Assembly (NCBI RefSeq): GCF_000426045.1
Contig: NZ_AUEP01000004.1
Span: forward strand, 124,001 to 188,000
DNA: 64,000 bases
DNA from: Marmoricola sp. URHB0036
Lineage (GTDB): Bacteria; Actinomycetota; Actinomycetes; Propionibacteriales; Nocardioidaceae
Direction of reading: 5' to 3'
In this document: piece by piece, positions 24,803 through 33,122 of the stretch
How the letters are laid out: each line of letters begins with the position of its first letter
How positions within the stretch are numbered: position 1 is the first letter of the stretch
Translations under genes and position numbers: made by a program
Notes under the pieces: model-generated
Told to the model about the DNA's origin: nothing
The model's input: only the letters and a program-made list of their open reading frames with translations
Database searches by the model: none

Positions 24803-26247
24803 CGTCTCGCCCCCCGCTCGCGCGCGGTCCGGTCGCGGTCGTGGCGCTGGTCGTCGGAGCAGCGTTGCTCGCGATGGCACCGTTCTACGGGCCGCACCGC
24901 GACGAGCTGTACTTCTCCTCGGCGGGCGACCGGCTGGCCTGGGGCTACCCGGACCAGCCGTCCCTGGTCGCGCTGCTCGCCCGGGTCGCCAACGAGATCC
25001 ACCGGCACGACCTGGTGCTGCTGCGGGTGCCCAGCCTCCTGGCCGCCTGCCTGCTGGTCGTGCTCGCGGCCCTGACGGTGCGCCTGTGTGGCGGCGACCG
25101 CCGCGCACAGGTGCTCGCCGCAGTGGTGACCGGGACCTCGGTGGTGGTCATCGCCGTGGGCCACCGCCTGACCACGCAGACCTTCGACATGGTCGCGTGG
25201 TCGGCCCTCGCCCTCGTCGCCGGTCACGCCCTTCGTGACGAACGTCCCCGGCTCTGGCTCCTGGCCGGAGTCATCGCCGGGGTCGGGCTGAACGCCAAGC
25301 ACGATGTCGCGGTTGCCCTGCTGGGCATCCTGGTCGGCATCGCGCTGACCCGGCCGGTCCGGTGGCACCTCCGCTCTCCTTGGTTGTGGCTCGGTGGCGT
25401 GGTCGCGCTGGCGCTGTGGCTGCCCAACCTGCTCTGGCAGGCCGCTCACGGGTGGCCGGTGTTCGAGCTGTCGGCCGACATCGCCGACGAGTACGGCGGG
25501 ATCGGCGGCACCGTGGAGTACCTCCTGATCAGCCTCGTCATGTTCAGCCCGTTGATGACGGTGGTCTGGCTGGCAGGTCTACGTGGGCTGTTCCGGCGCG
25601 AGGAGTGGCGGCTGCTGCGGCCGATCGCCTGGATGTTCGTGGTGACCTTCGTGTTCTTCCTGTTCACCCACGGCAAGGCCTACTACCTCGCCGGCGCGGT
25701 CCTGCCGCTCCTCGCCGCCGGCTGCGTGCTCGCTGCCGAGCGCTTCCGCCGGCTGGTGGCCGTCGGCGTGGTGCTCGCGCTCTCGGCCCTGGTCGCCTGG
25801 CCGGCCATGGTCCCGGTCCTGCCGACCCGGACCTACGCCACGTCCTTCTACACCGCGATCGACCAGGACCAGCTCGAGACGATCGGCTGGCCGGAGTTCG
25901 TCGCGACCGTCCGTACGGCGCTCGCGCCCCTCCCCGACAGCGCGGTCGTCCTCACCGGCAACTACGGCGAGGCAGGCGCTCTGGAGTGGTACGGCGTGCG
26001 CGCGCCCGTCTACAGCGGACACAACGGCTGGGGCGACTGGGGCCCTCCGCCCAACGACGCCGGCCCGGTCGTCGTGGTCGGCTACCGCGACCCGGCTCGC
26101 TTCTTCACCGGCTGCCGACAGGTCGCCACCATCCCTCGCGTCGACGGCGCCGACAACGACGAGGACCGCGGGCCGGTGTTCGTGTGCGCCGCGCCGCGCG
26201 AGCCGTGGACCGAGCTGTGGCCGCGGTTGGTGCACCTCGACGCCTAG
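24799..26247 (+). CDS. GT39/ArnT-like membrane glycosyltransferase
   Basis: A 482-residue polytopic membrane protein with about ten helices. The first extracytoplasmic loop has the acidic pair and pattern of GT-C enzymes, YGPHRDELYFSSAGDRLAWGYPDQPS, resembling PMT/ArnT dolichyl- or undecaprenyl-phosphate-sugar transferases. The C-terminal 130 residues form an extracytoplasmic domain with NYGEAGALEWYG. Such proteins move sugars from lipid carriers to proteins or cell-wall polymers; acceptor unknown. GTG start overlaps the GH2 stop, so the two are coupled. Confidence 0.82.
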   Translation: MTSRPPLARGPVAVVALVVGAALLAMAPFYGPHRDELYFSSAGDRLAWGYPDQPSLVALLARVANEIHRHDLVLLRVPSLLAACLLVVLAALTVRLCGGDRRAQVLAAVVTGTSVVVIAVGHRLTTQTFDMVAWSALALVAGHALRDERPRLWLLAGVIAGVGLNAKHDVAVALLGILVGIALTRPVRWHLRSPWLWLGGVVALALWLPNLLWQAAHGWPVFELSADIADEYGGIGGTVEYLLISLVMFSPLMTVVWLAGLRGLFRREEWRLLRPIAWMFVVTFVFFLFTHGKAYYLAGAVLPLLAAGCVLAAERFRRLVAVGVVLALSALVAWPAMVPVLPTRTYATSFYTAIDQDQLETIGWPEFVATVRTALAPLPDSAVVLTGNYGEAGALEWYGVRAPVYSGHNGWGDWGPPPNDAGPVVVVGYRDPARFFTGCRQVATIPRVDGADNDEDRGPVFVCAAPREPWTELWPRLVHLDA

Positions 26248-26269
26248 GTGTGACATCTGGGCCCGGCGT

Positions 26270-26905
26270 CTAGGCCTGGGAGTCCACCCACCGCTGGCCG
26301 ATGACGCGCAGCTCGGAGGCCCCCGAGGTCAGCTCCGCGATGATCTCCTCGGCCACCGCCCGCGCCCGCGGTGGGATCGCGAAGCGCAACGAAGCCTCCC
26401 CGGTGTACTCGACCCCCAGCATCCTGGCCCCACGCGAGCGCAGGTCGTGCTCGAGGCGGCCCACCGCTGCGATGTCCACGGAGACCTCGCACAGCTCCTG
26501 CAGCACCCGCTCGACGACGCCGACCTCGTCGAGGGCGGCGCGGGTGGCCTCGGCGTACGCACGGGACAGGCCGCCGGTCCCGAGCATCACCCCGCCGAAC
26601 CATCGGCTCACCACCGCGACGACGTCGCTCAGCTCCCGGCCGCGCAGCACCGACAGGATCGGAGCGCCACCAGTGCCGGGTGGTTCCCCGTCGTCGCTCG
26701 ACTGCTCGACCGACCGGTCCGGTCCGACGATGAACGCGTTGCAGTGGTGCCCGGCGTTCCAGTGCCGCTTGCGCACCGAGTCGACCAGCCCCCGTGCCTC
26801 GACCTCGTCGGGCACCCGGGCGATCGTGCAACGGAACCGGGACTTCTCGACCTCGATCTCGGCCACCCCGTCGCGCGCCGGCGTGTAGTACGACGAGACA
26901 GCCAC
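26270..26905 (-). CDS. YigZ/IMPACT family protein
   Basis: A 211-residue protein. The N-terminal domain has the family pattern FRCTIARV, HWNAGHHCNAFIVG and DDGEPPGTGGAP, then RWFGGVMLGTGGLSRAYAEA; the C-terminal part (about 140-211) is the DUF1949-like domain. Related IMPACT proteins affect translational control in eukaryotes; the bacterial role is not settled. The start is placed at GTG 26905 because TACCCT lies exactly six bases upstream at 26917-26912, as at other leaderless genes in this window; the frame stays open further upstream without a better start. Confidence 0.87.
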   Translation of the reverse strand: MAVSSYYTPARDGVAEIEVEKSRFRCTIARVPDEVEARGLVDSVRKRHWNAGHHCNAFIVGPDRSVEQSSDDGEPPGTGGAPILSVLRGRELSDVVAVVSRWFGGVMLGTGGLSRAYAEATRAALDEVGVVERVLQELCEVSVDIAAVGRLEHDLRSRGARMLGVEYTGEASLRFAIPPRARAVAEEIIAELTSGASELRVIGQRWVDSQA

Positions 26906-26947
26906 CTCTCGAGGGTACGGCGAGGCAACGTTTGGCACGATCGGTTC

Positions 26948-27835
26948 ATGAGGATCGTCTCCCTGCTCCCGTCGACGACCGAGATCCTCTTCGACATCGG
27001 TGCCGGTGACGACGTCGTCGGGGTCACCTTCGAGTGCGACCACCCGCCCGCGGCCCGCGAGCGCACCATCGTCTCGACCAGCGCCATGCCCGAGGGACTC
27101 GACGCGGCTGGCATCCACGCGTTCGTGACGAGCGCGATGCGGGCCGGCGAGGACCTCTACCACCTCGACGAGGGCGCACTCTCCGGCCTCGACGCCGACC
27201 TGGTGGTCACCCAGGACCTCTGTGCCGTGTGCGCGGTCGACGTGTCGGTGGTGGACGACGCCCTGGCCCACCTCGGTTGCACGGCCGAGGTGCTGACGAT
27301 CGACCCGCACACGCTCGCGGAGGTGCTGGACTCGGTGCACATCCTCGGCAGGGCCACCGGTCACGAGGCCGAGGCGAGGGCGCTGGTGGACGCGTTGACC
27401 GGCCGACTCGACCGGGTGGCTGAGGAGGTCGCGAGCCGTGGCACGACGGCACTGCGCGTGCTGCTGCTGGAGTGGACCGACCCGCCGTTCGCGCCGGGCC
27501 ACTGGGTCCCGGAGATGATCCGGCTCGCCGGCGGGCTGCCCACGATCGGGTCGCCCGGCGAGAAGTCGGTGCGCGTCACCTGGGAGCAGGCGCTCGCAGG
27601 CGAACCCGCGCTCGTGGTGTGCGCACCGTGCGGCTACGACCTCGAGGGGTCGGCCGCGCTCGGCCTGGAGCTGCTCGGCTCAGGAGCGCTGCCCGCCGAC
27701 GTGCCGGTCTGGGCGGTCGACGCCAACGCGTCGTTCGCGCGTCCTGGTCCTCGTCTGGTCGACGGGATCGAGCACCTCGCGCGCATCATCGCGGGGCGGC
27801 AACCGCCGGCCCACGCGGCCCGCCGTCTGCGCTAA
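26948..27835 (+). CDS. Cobalamin-type ABC substrate-binding protein domain (BtuF-like)
   Basis: A 295-residue protein of the periplasmic-binding-protein type III fold. It starts MRIVSLLPSTTEILFDIGAG and has CVSD-like and LWLE-like turns, including RVLLLEWTDPPFAPGHWVPEM and the Cys-rich segment DLCAVCAVDV. There is no signal peptide or lipobox, so it is cytoplasmic as written; such soluble forms are widespread in actinobacteria and are annotated as cobalamin-binding. No permease or ATPase is adjacent. CACGAT lies six bases before the ATG. Confidence 0.8.
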   Translation: MRIVSLLPSTTEILFDIGAGDDVVGVTFECDHPPAARERTIVSTSAMPEGLDAAGIHAFVTSAMRAGEDLYHLDEGALSGLDADLVVTQDLCAVCAVDVSVVDDALAHLGCTAEVLTIDPHTLAEVLDSVHILGRATGHEAEARALVDALTGRLDRVAEEVASRGTTALRVLLLEWTDPPFAPGHWVPEMIRLAGGLPTIGSPGEKSVRVTWEQALAGEPALVVCAPCGYDLEGSAALGLELLGSGALPADVPVWAVDANASFARPGPRLVDGIEHLARIIAGRQPPAHAARRLR

Positions 27836-28087
27836 GGAATCGGCGGAACGGGCCGATAGAGGGGTGTGGTGGGGGGTGAGTGGCGGGGCCGTCTTGGGAG
27901 GACTGCCCCACCACTCGACATCCTCGGATGGAAGTGGAGGGACCCGCGAGCGGGCATTCCATGCCTTGGACGATGCCATCAACCAGAGGCGGGAACCACA
28001 GGTTCGATGTGCATGCCCCAGACTAGGCACGCAGGGCCAGTCTGGCGAGCAATACGGGACAAATTCGATTGGGATATTAGGGGCGTT
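27836..28087. other. Gene-free stretch between convergent genes, atypical composition
   Basis: These 252 bases lie between the ends of two convergent genes. The first part is G-rich (GGTGTGGTGGGGGGTGAG), the last part is clearly AT-richer than the neighbourhood (ACAAATTCGATTGGGATATTA). No gene, tRNA or clear terminator is visible. An open frame on the minus strand here has no recognisable protein features. It could be a remnant of inserted DNA or a structured 3' region. Confidence 0.4.
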
Positions 28088-29488
28088 TCACTCCCGCCCC
28101 ACGTATCCCAACAAGTCCTGCCGAGTGAGCACTCCGACGGGTTGTCCGTCCTCCTGCACGAGCAGCGCATCGGCGTCGCGGAGAGCCGCGATCGCGTCCT
28201 CGATGTCGGCTCCGGCACCGACCGTCGGCAGGGGCTCGTCCATGTGCAGCTCGACCTGGTCGGCCAGTCGCGCGTCCCCGGCGTAGAGCGCGTCGAGGAG
28301 CCGTCGCTCGGAGACCGACCCGGCGACCTCGGCGGCCATGATGGGTGGCTCGGCGAGGACCACGGGCATCTGCGAGACGGCGTACTCCTGGAGGATCTGG
28401 ACGGCCTCGGCGATGGTCTCGCTGGGGTGGGTGTGGATCAGGGCCGGGATGTCGCCCTTCTTCGCGTGCAGCACCTCGCCGATGGTCACCCCGCTGCGCG
28501 AGCCGGTGAGGAAGCCGAAGCGGGCCAGCCAGTCGTCGTTGAACACCTTGGTGAGGTAGCCGCGGCCGCTGTCGGGCAGGAGCACGACGATCACGGCGTT
28601 CCCCGCTTGATCCGACGCAGCGTCGAGCTCCCGGGCCAGCTGCACCGCGGCGTACGCCGCCATGCCGGACGACCCACCCACGAGCAGGCCCTCTTCGCGA
28701 GCCAGCTGGCGTGTCATCGCGAAGGAGTGGGCGTCGGAGACCTCGATCACCCGGTCGGCGATGGTGCGGTCGTAGGTGTCGGGCCAGAAGTCCTCGCCCA
28801 CCCCCTCGACGAGGTAGGGGCGTCCGGTGCCGCCGGAGTAGACCGAACCGGCCGGGTCGGCACCGACCACGACGACGTCGGGCCCTCCCCGTTCAGCAGA
28901 GCGCTCCTTGAGGTAGCGCCCGACACCGCTGATCGTGCCGCCGGTGCCCATGCCCGTGACGAAGTGGGTGATCCGGCCGTCGGTCTGCTCCCAGATCTCG
29001 GGGCCGGTCTGCTCGTAGTGGGAGAGCGGGTTGTTGGGGTTGGAGTACTGATCGGGCTTCCAGGCACCCTCGGTCTCGCGCATCAGCCGGTCCGAGACGC
29101 TGTAGTAGCTGTCGGGGTGATCAGGTGCCACCGCGGTCGGGCACACCACCACCTCGGCGCCGTACGCCCGCAGCACGTTGCGCTTGTCCTCGCTGACCTT
29201 GTCGGGGCACACGAAGATGCAGTGGTAGCCGCGCTGCTGCGCGACCAGGGCCAGTCCGACGCCGGTGTTGCCCGAGGTGGGCTCCACGATCGTGCCGCCG
29301 GGCTTCAGCTCTCCCGACGCCTCCGCGGCGTCGACCATCCGGACCGCGATCCGGTCCTTCACCGAGCCTCCGGGGTTGAGGTACTCGACCTTGGCGAGCA
29401 CGAGCGAGGCGGTGTCGCCGACCACGTGGTTGAGCTTGACCAGCGGGGTGTTGCCGATGAGCTCGAGCAGGGAATTCGCGTACTTCAT
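28088..29488 (-). CDS. cbs: Cystathionine beta-synthase with CBS domain pair
   Basis: A 466-residue fold-type II PLP enzyme. The catalytic half has GNTPLVKL, the PLP lysine in NPGGSVKDR, EPTSGNTG and GTGGTISG; the C-terminal 130 residues form a Bateman pair of CBS domains (SETIAEAVQILQEY and EDAIAALRDADALLV). It condenses serine or O-acetylserine with homocysteine to cystathionine in reverse transsulfuration. The CBS pair distinguishes it from plain cysteine synthases, and suggests regulation by an adenosyl ligand. TAGGTT six bases before the ATG indicates a leaderless message. Confidence 0.93.
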   Translation of the reverse strand: MKYANSLLELIGNTPLVKLNHVVGDTASLVLAKVEYLNPGGSVKDRIAVRMVDAAEASGELKPGGTIVEPTSGNTGVGLALVAQQRGYHCIFVCPDKVSEDKRNVLRAYGAEVVVCPTAVAPDHPDSYYSVSDRLMRETEGAWKPDQYSNPNNPLSHYEQTGPEIWEQTDGRITHFVTGMGTGGTISGVGRYLKERSAERGGPDVVVVGADPAGSVYSGGTGRPYLVEGVGEDFWPDTYDRTIADRVIEVSDAHSFAMTRQLAREEGLLVGGSSGMAAYAAVQLARELDAASDQAGNAVIVVLLPDSGRGYLTKVFNDDWLARFGFLTGSRSGVTIGEVLHAKKGDIPALIHTHPSETIAEAVQILQEYAVSQMPVVLAEPPIMAAEVAGSVSERRLLDALYAGDARLADQVELHMDEPLPTVGAGADIEDAIAALRDADALLVQEDGQPVGVLTRQDLLGYVGRE

Positions 29489-29494
29489 GCGGCA

Positions 29495-29500
29495 AACCTA
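29495..29500 (-). promoter_or_regulatory. -10 hexamer TAGGTT of cbs, leaderless spacing
   Basis: On the minus strand TAGGTT is followed by TGCCGC and the ATG at 29488, six bases apart as at other genes of this window. Confidence 0.5.
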
Positions 29501-29673
29501 CCGGCCCGGCACGCGTCCCGAACGAGGTCATCGAATCGCCGTTTGGCAAGGACCGACACACCGATTTGTCGCATCATTTTTCACATCGGCCCCACGTGAC
29601 CCAAAAAATGGTGCATACTTCCCAAGATTTCCATTACCTGACCGAGCGCGAATTTCTAGGGAGACACGCCGAG

Positions 29674-30960
29674 ATGACTGCCAACCGACCGCAGATCCTG
29701 CTCAGAGCCCTGGTCGGCCTCGTGACCCTCGGCGTCGTACTGACACCGACGCTCGTGCCGGCGGCCGACGCCGCAAAGCCCCAGGACCCCAAGACGCGCG
29801 CCCAGACGGCTCCCAACGTGTTCTACCCGTTGCGGAACCTGAAGTCGGTCAAGGATCTGCGAATCAGCAGCCGCAAGCACTTCGGCACCGACATCACCGG
29901 TCCCTGCACCGCGGGTGTGTTCGCCTCCCACCCGGGCGTGGCCAGCGTCTACACCGCGCCCAACCTCGGCACCTACGTCCGGGTCCGCGCCAACGGTGGC
30001 GCCGGCCTCACCACGACCTACGGCTACCTCGGCCGCACCTTCGTCACCGACGGCCAGATCATCCAGTCCGGGCAGGCGATCGGCCAGGTCGGCAAGCGTC
30101 CCGGCACCTCGAGCTGCCGGCTCTACTTCTCGGTCACGCGCGGCGGCAGGTACGCCAACCCCACCGCGTGGCTGAACGCGTACGTCGGCAAGCTGCCCCC
30201 CGTCTCGTCGCTGTTCGGCACCCGCGGCTTCCTGGTCGCCTCGTTCAACGTCCTCGGCGCGAGCCACACCGCGCGGAGCAGCAAGTACGCCACCGGCAAC
30301 GCCCGCATCAACCGCACGATGGCCATGCTGAACGGCCGCCACATCGACGTGGTCGGCACCCAGGAGTTCCAGGAGACGCAGTTCGACTACTGGACGGCGC
30401 GCGGCAACGGGTCCACCTGGGGCGCCTTCTACTGGGACCCCGAGGGCAAGAAGCGGGACACCGAGAACGCGATCCTCTACCGCAAGTCGACGATGGAGCT
30501 CGTCTCCGGCTCGACCTTCGACATCCCCTACTTCCACGGCAACACCCGTCACGTGCCGGTCGCGCTGCTGCGGGAGAAGTCGAGCGGCCGCACCGTCTAC
30601 GTGATGAACGTGCACAACCCGGCGAACACGCAAGGCCCCGCGGCGACGTACCGCGCCCGAGCCATCGCGATCGAGAAGCAGAAGATCATCGACCTGCGCG
30701 CCACCGGTCGTCCGGTGCTGTTCACCGGTGACTTCAACGACCGTCAGAAGGCGTTCTGCCCGCTGACGGCCAACAAGCTGACGATCTCGCCGAACAGCAT
30801 CCCCTCGATGACCTGCGCGTACCCCAAGCCGTCCTCGATCGACTGGATCTTCGCGGCCGGGCAGGTGCGGTTCTCCAGCTTCGGCCGGGACACCTACCCG
30901 CAGTCGGCACGGATCAGCGACCACCCGATCGTGCAGGCCCGGGCACACCTGCAGGACTGA
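29674..30960 (+). CDS. Secreted M23-like/endonuclease-exonuclease-phosphatase fusion
   Basis: A 428-residue exported protein. The signal peptide (residues 1-32) has a basic start and a core LLRALVGLVTLGVVLTPTLV before ADAA. Residues about 45-170 resemble an M23/LysM-associated peptidase fold: KHFGTD keeps the first zinc motif, but the later YGHL and HxH motifs read YGYL and CRLYFSV, so zinc catalysis looks lost. Residues about 185-428 are an endonuclease/exonuclease/phosphatase domain with SFNVLGASH, TQEFQE, TGDFND and SDHPIV, all catalytic positions kept. It probably hydrolyses extracellular nucleic acid or phosphodiesters. The 5' flank (29560-29640) is AT-rich and presumably contains the promoter. 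Confidence 0.87.
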   Translation: MTANRPQILLRALVGLVTLGVVLTPTLVPAADAAKPQDPKTRAQTAPNVFYPLRNLKSVKDLRISSRKHFGTDITGPCTAGVFASHPGVASVYTAPNLGTYVRVRANGGAGLTTTYGYLGRTFVTDGQIIQSGQAIGQVGKRPGTSSCRLYFSVTRGGRYANPTAWLNAYVGKLPPVSSLFGTRGFLVASFNVLGASHTARSSKYATGNARINRTMAMLNGRHIDVVGTQEFQETQFDYWTARGNGSTWGAFYWDPEGKKRDTENAILYRKSTMELVSGSTFDIPYFHGNTRHVPVALLREKSSGRTVYVMNVHNPANTQGPAATYRARAIAIEKQKIIDLRATGRPVLFTGDFNDRQKAFCPLTANKLTISPNSIPSMTCAYPKPSSIDWIFAAGQVRFSSFGRDTYPQSARISDHPIVQARAHLQD

Positions 30961-30974
30961 TGGATACCGGTCAG

Positions 30975-30980
30975 TAGAAT
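30975..30980 (+). promoter_or_regulatory. -10 hexamer TAGAAT, leaderless spacing
   Basis: TAGAAT is followed by TGCGGC and the ATG at 30987. It is only 15 bases after the stop of the nuclease gene, so the SGNH gene may have its own leaderless promoter. Confidence 0.55.
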
Positions 30981-30986
30981 TGCGGC

Positions 30987-32018
30987 ATGGGTAGGGCAGC
31001 GGCAGCACGCAAGCTGGCAGCCGCTGCTGCCTATGGCGGTGGAGGGCTCTCGGTCCTCGGCGCCTCCCTCTACGGGTTGCTCCGGACCGAGGCCATCCTG
31101 GCCCGCAAGGCGATCGGCAACGCCGAGGGCCGGGTGCCGAACTCCACCGGCTGGTACGGCCGCGGCCGGCCCGGGCCGGCGATCAAGATCGCGCTGCTCG
31201 GCGACTCCAGCGCCGCCGGCTACGGCGTCAGCAGCGTCGAGGAGACGCCCGGCGCCTGGCTCGGCTCCGGCGTGGCCGAGCGCCTCGACCGGCGCGTCCA
31301 CCTGCGCTCCTTCGCGGTGGTGGGGGCCCAGTCCAGCGATCTCGCGGCGCAGGTCGACGCCGCCCTGCAGCTCGACCCCGACGTCGCCGTCATCCTGATC
31401 GGCGCCAACGACGTCACCCATTCGGTGCTCCCCGCGGCATCGGTGCGGCACCTGTCCGAGGCCGTACGCCGCCTCCGCGACGCCGAGGTGGCGGTCGTGG
31501 TGGGCACCTGCCCCGACCTCGGCACGATCTCGCCGATCCCGATGCCGCTGCGCCAGGTCGCCCGGGTCTGGTCACGTCGGCTCGCCGCGGCCCAGACGAT
31601 CGCGGTCGTGGAGGCGGGCGGCCGCACCGTGTCGCTCGGCTCGATCCTGGGTCCCGAGTTCGCCGCAGCGCCGGCGCTGCTGTTCGGGCCCGACCACTTC
31701 CACCCCTCGGCCGCCGGCTACGAGGCGCTGGCCAGGCTGCTGGTCCCCTCGGTGCTCTCCGCCCTCGGCGAGGGTGACGCCGAGGAGGAGACGCCACGGG
31801 TCGGCCGCGGCGAGGCGGTCATGCCGATCGGGTACGCAGCCGTACAGGCCAGCCAGAACCCGGGCACCGAGATCGACGGCACCGAGGTCGGCGGAGCGCT
31901 CCGCGGCGTCGGCGGCCGCTGGGTCACCCTCATGCGGCGCCGGCTGCTGCCCACGGGCGATGTCGAGACACCACACGAAAACGCCCCGGCCGATGACTCG
32001 GCCGAGGCGTCCGCGTGA
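30987..32018 (+). CDS. SGNH/GDSL hydrolase
   Basis: A 343-residue SGNH hydrolase. The nucleophilic serine is in LLGDSSAAGYGV, block III is IGANDVTH and the catalytic Asp/His is in DHFHPSAAGYE. The N-terminus has a hydrophobic Ala/Gly-rich segment (residues 8-32) that could be a membrane anchor or uncleaved signal. After the catalytic domain (about residue 265) there is an 80-residue tail of low predicted structure, longer than in plain family members. Likely an esterase or lipase acting on envelope lipids or acetylated sugars; substrate not evident. Confidence 0.88.
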   Translation: MGRAAAARKLAAAAAYGGGGLSVLGASLYGLLRTEAILARKAIGNAEGRVPNSTGWYGRGRPGPAIKIALLGDSSAAGYGVSSVEETPGAWLGSGVAERLDRRVHLRSFAVVGAQSSDLAAQVDAALQLDPDVAVILIGANDVTHSVLPAASVRHLSEAVRRLRDAEVAVVVGTCPDLGTISPIPMPLRQVARVWSRRLAAAQTIAVVEAGGRTVSLGSILGPEFAAAPALLFGPDHFHPSAAGYEALARLLVPSVLSALGEGDAEEETPRVGRGEAVMPIGYAAVQASQNPGTEIDGTEVGGALRGVGGRWVTLMRRRLLPTGDVETPHENAPADDSAEASA

Positions 32019-32031
32019 GGCTGCTGGGAGA

Positions 32032-32883
32032 TCAGTTGCGCAGGATCGCGAGCAGCCGCAGCAGCTCGATGTAGATCCAGACGATCGTCACGGTCAGGCC
32101 GAAGGCGGCTCGCCACGACTCGCGCTCCGGCAGCCCGGCAGCGATGCCGCGCTCGACCTGGTCGAAGTCGAGGATCAGGAACAGCACGCCCAGCCCCAGC
32201 CCGATGACGCTGGAGAGCAGACCCATCGCACCGAAGCCGTTGAAGCCGAAGCTGTTGCCGAAGAAGCCCAGGACCAGGTCCAGCATCGAGACCGCGACGA
32301 AGCCGAGCCCCGCGGCGATCACCCACTTGTAGAACCGGGAGCCGACCTTGATGTTGAAGAACTTGTACGCCGCGAGGGTGCCGGCCACTGCCGCCATGGT
32401 GCCGAGCACGGCACCGATGACGAGCGTCGTGGGCGAATCCTCGGGCTTCGTGAAGATGTTCGTGACCACCTTGCTGAAGGCGCCGACGAAGACGCCCTCG
32501 AACGCCGCATAGGCCAGCACGAGCGCGGGACTGATGATCCGCTTGAACGAGTTCACCATCGCCAGCGCGAAACCGCCCAGGGCCCCGACCAGCGAAAGGG
32601 CGTAGAGGTTGCCCATCGCCGTCTCGCTGGTGAGCTCCGGCGTGGCGACCCAGGTCACTGCTGCGGCGAGGAACACCACCAGCAGGGTGAGTCCGGTCTT
32701 CTGCACGACCGAGTCGAGCGTCATCGGACCCTCGGTGGTGTGCGTCAGCGGCGTACCCGGCTGGCCGGGTGTGCCCACACTCCACTCGGACGGGTTGCCG
32801 GGGTAGGCCTGCGTGGTGTTCTCGTTGCGTCCGTTGAAGCCCTCGGACCGGGCGAAGATCGGGTTGCTGCTCGTCAGAGCCAT
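32032..32883 (-). CDS. Bax inhibitor-1/YccA family membrane protein
   Basis: A 283-residue protein with seven predicted helices after a 70-residue polar N-terminus rich in Pro, Asn and Gly. The C-terminal pattern LRLLAILRN and the internal ILDFDQVERGI fit the BI-1 family, whose bacterial members are calcium-leak channels sensitive to pH. The ATG at 32883 is chosen because GGAGGA precedes it at good distance; further upstream codons lack a ribosome binding site. It is convergent with the SGNH gene, 13 bases apart. Confidence 0.9.
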   Translation of the reverse strand: MALTSSNPIFARSEGFNGRNENTTQAYPGNPSEWSVGTPGQPGTPLTHTTEGPMTLDSVVQKTGLTLLVVFLAAAVTWVATPELTSETAMGNLYALSLVGALGGFALAMVNSFKRIISPALVLAYAAFEGVFVGAFSKVVTNIFTKPEDSPTTLVIGAVLGTMAAVAGTLAAYKFFNIKVGSRFYKWVIAAGLGFVAVSMLDLVLGFFGNSFGFNGFGAMGLLSSVIGLGLGVLFLILDFDQVERGIAAGLPERESWRAAFGLTVTIVWIYIELLRLLAILRN

Positions 32884-33018
32884 GGCGTCCTCCTTTGGAT
32901 GCCGCTGCGCACCACCCACTCTGGGCGTTCGCGTGTCCCCCGGATCCTACCGAGGTGACACTGGTTGAACGATCACCCCGGGGTCGGTGTTCCCGTGGGG
33001 TTCACCTGGGTCTGTGGG

Positions 33019-33056
33019 GTGGATCGCACCCGAATCCTGCACAGGATCGACCACAC
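33019..33056. repeat. Upstream copy of a paired dyad repeat
   Basis: GTGGATCGCACC...GGATCGACCACAC. It resembles the segment at 34063-34103 that ends the same gene. Both share GTGG..GATCGCAC, CCTGC and GATCGACCACAC in the same order, and both have partly inverted ends. The two copies bracket one gene. Confidence 0.6.
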
Positions 33057-33122
33057 AACGCAGTATCCACAGGGCCGTGCTGTCGCGTCGCCGCTTCTCC
33101 TTGTCGGCGTCAACCTCTTCTC

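Noticed and set aside
27990-28040. GGTTCGA-containing segment resembling a tRNA T-arm
   Set aside because: The stems do not pair over the needed lengths and no acceptor or anticodon arm can be built around it.
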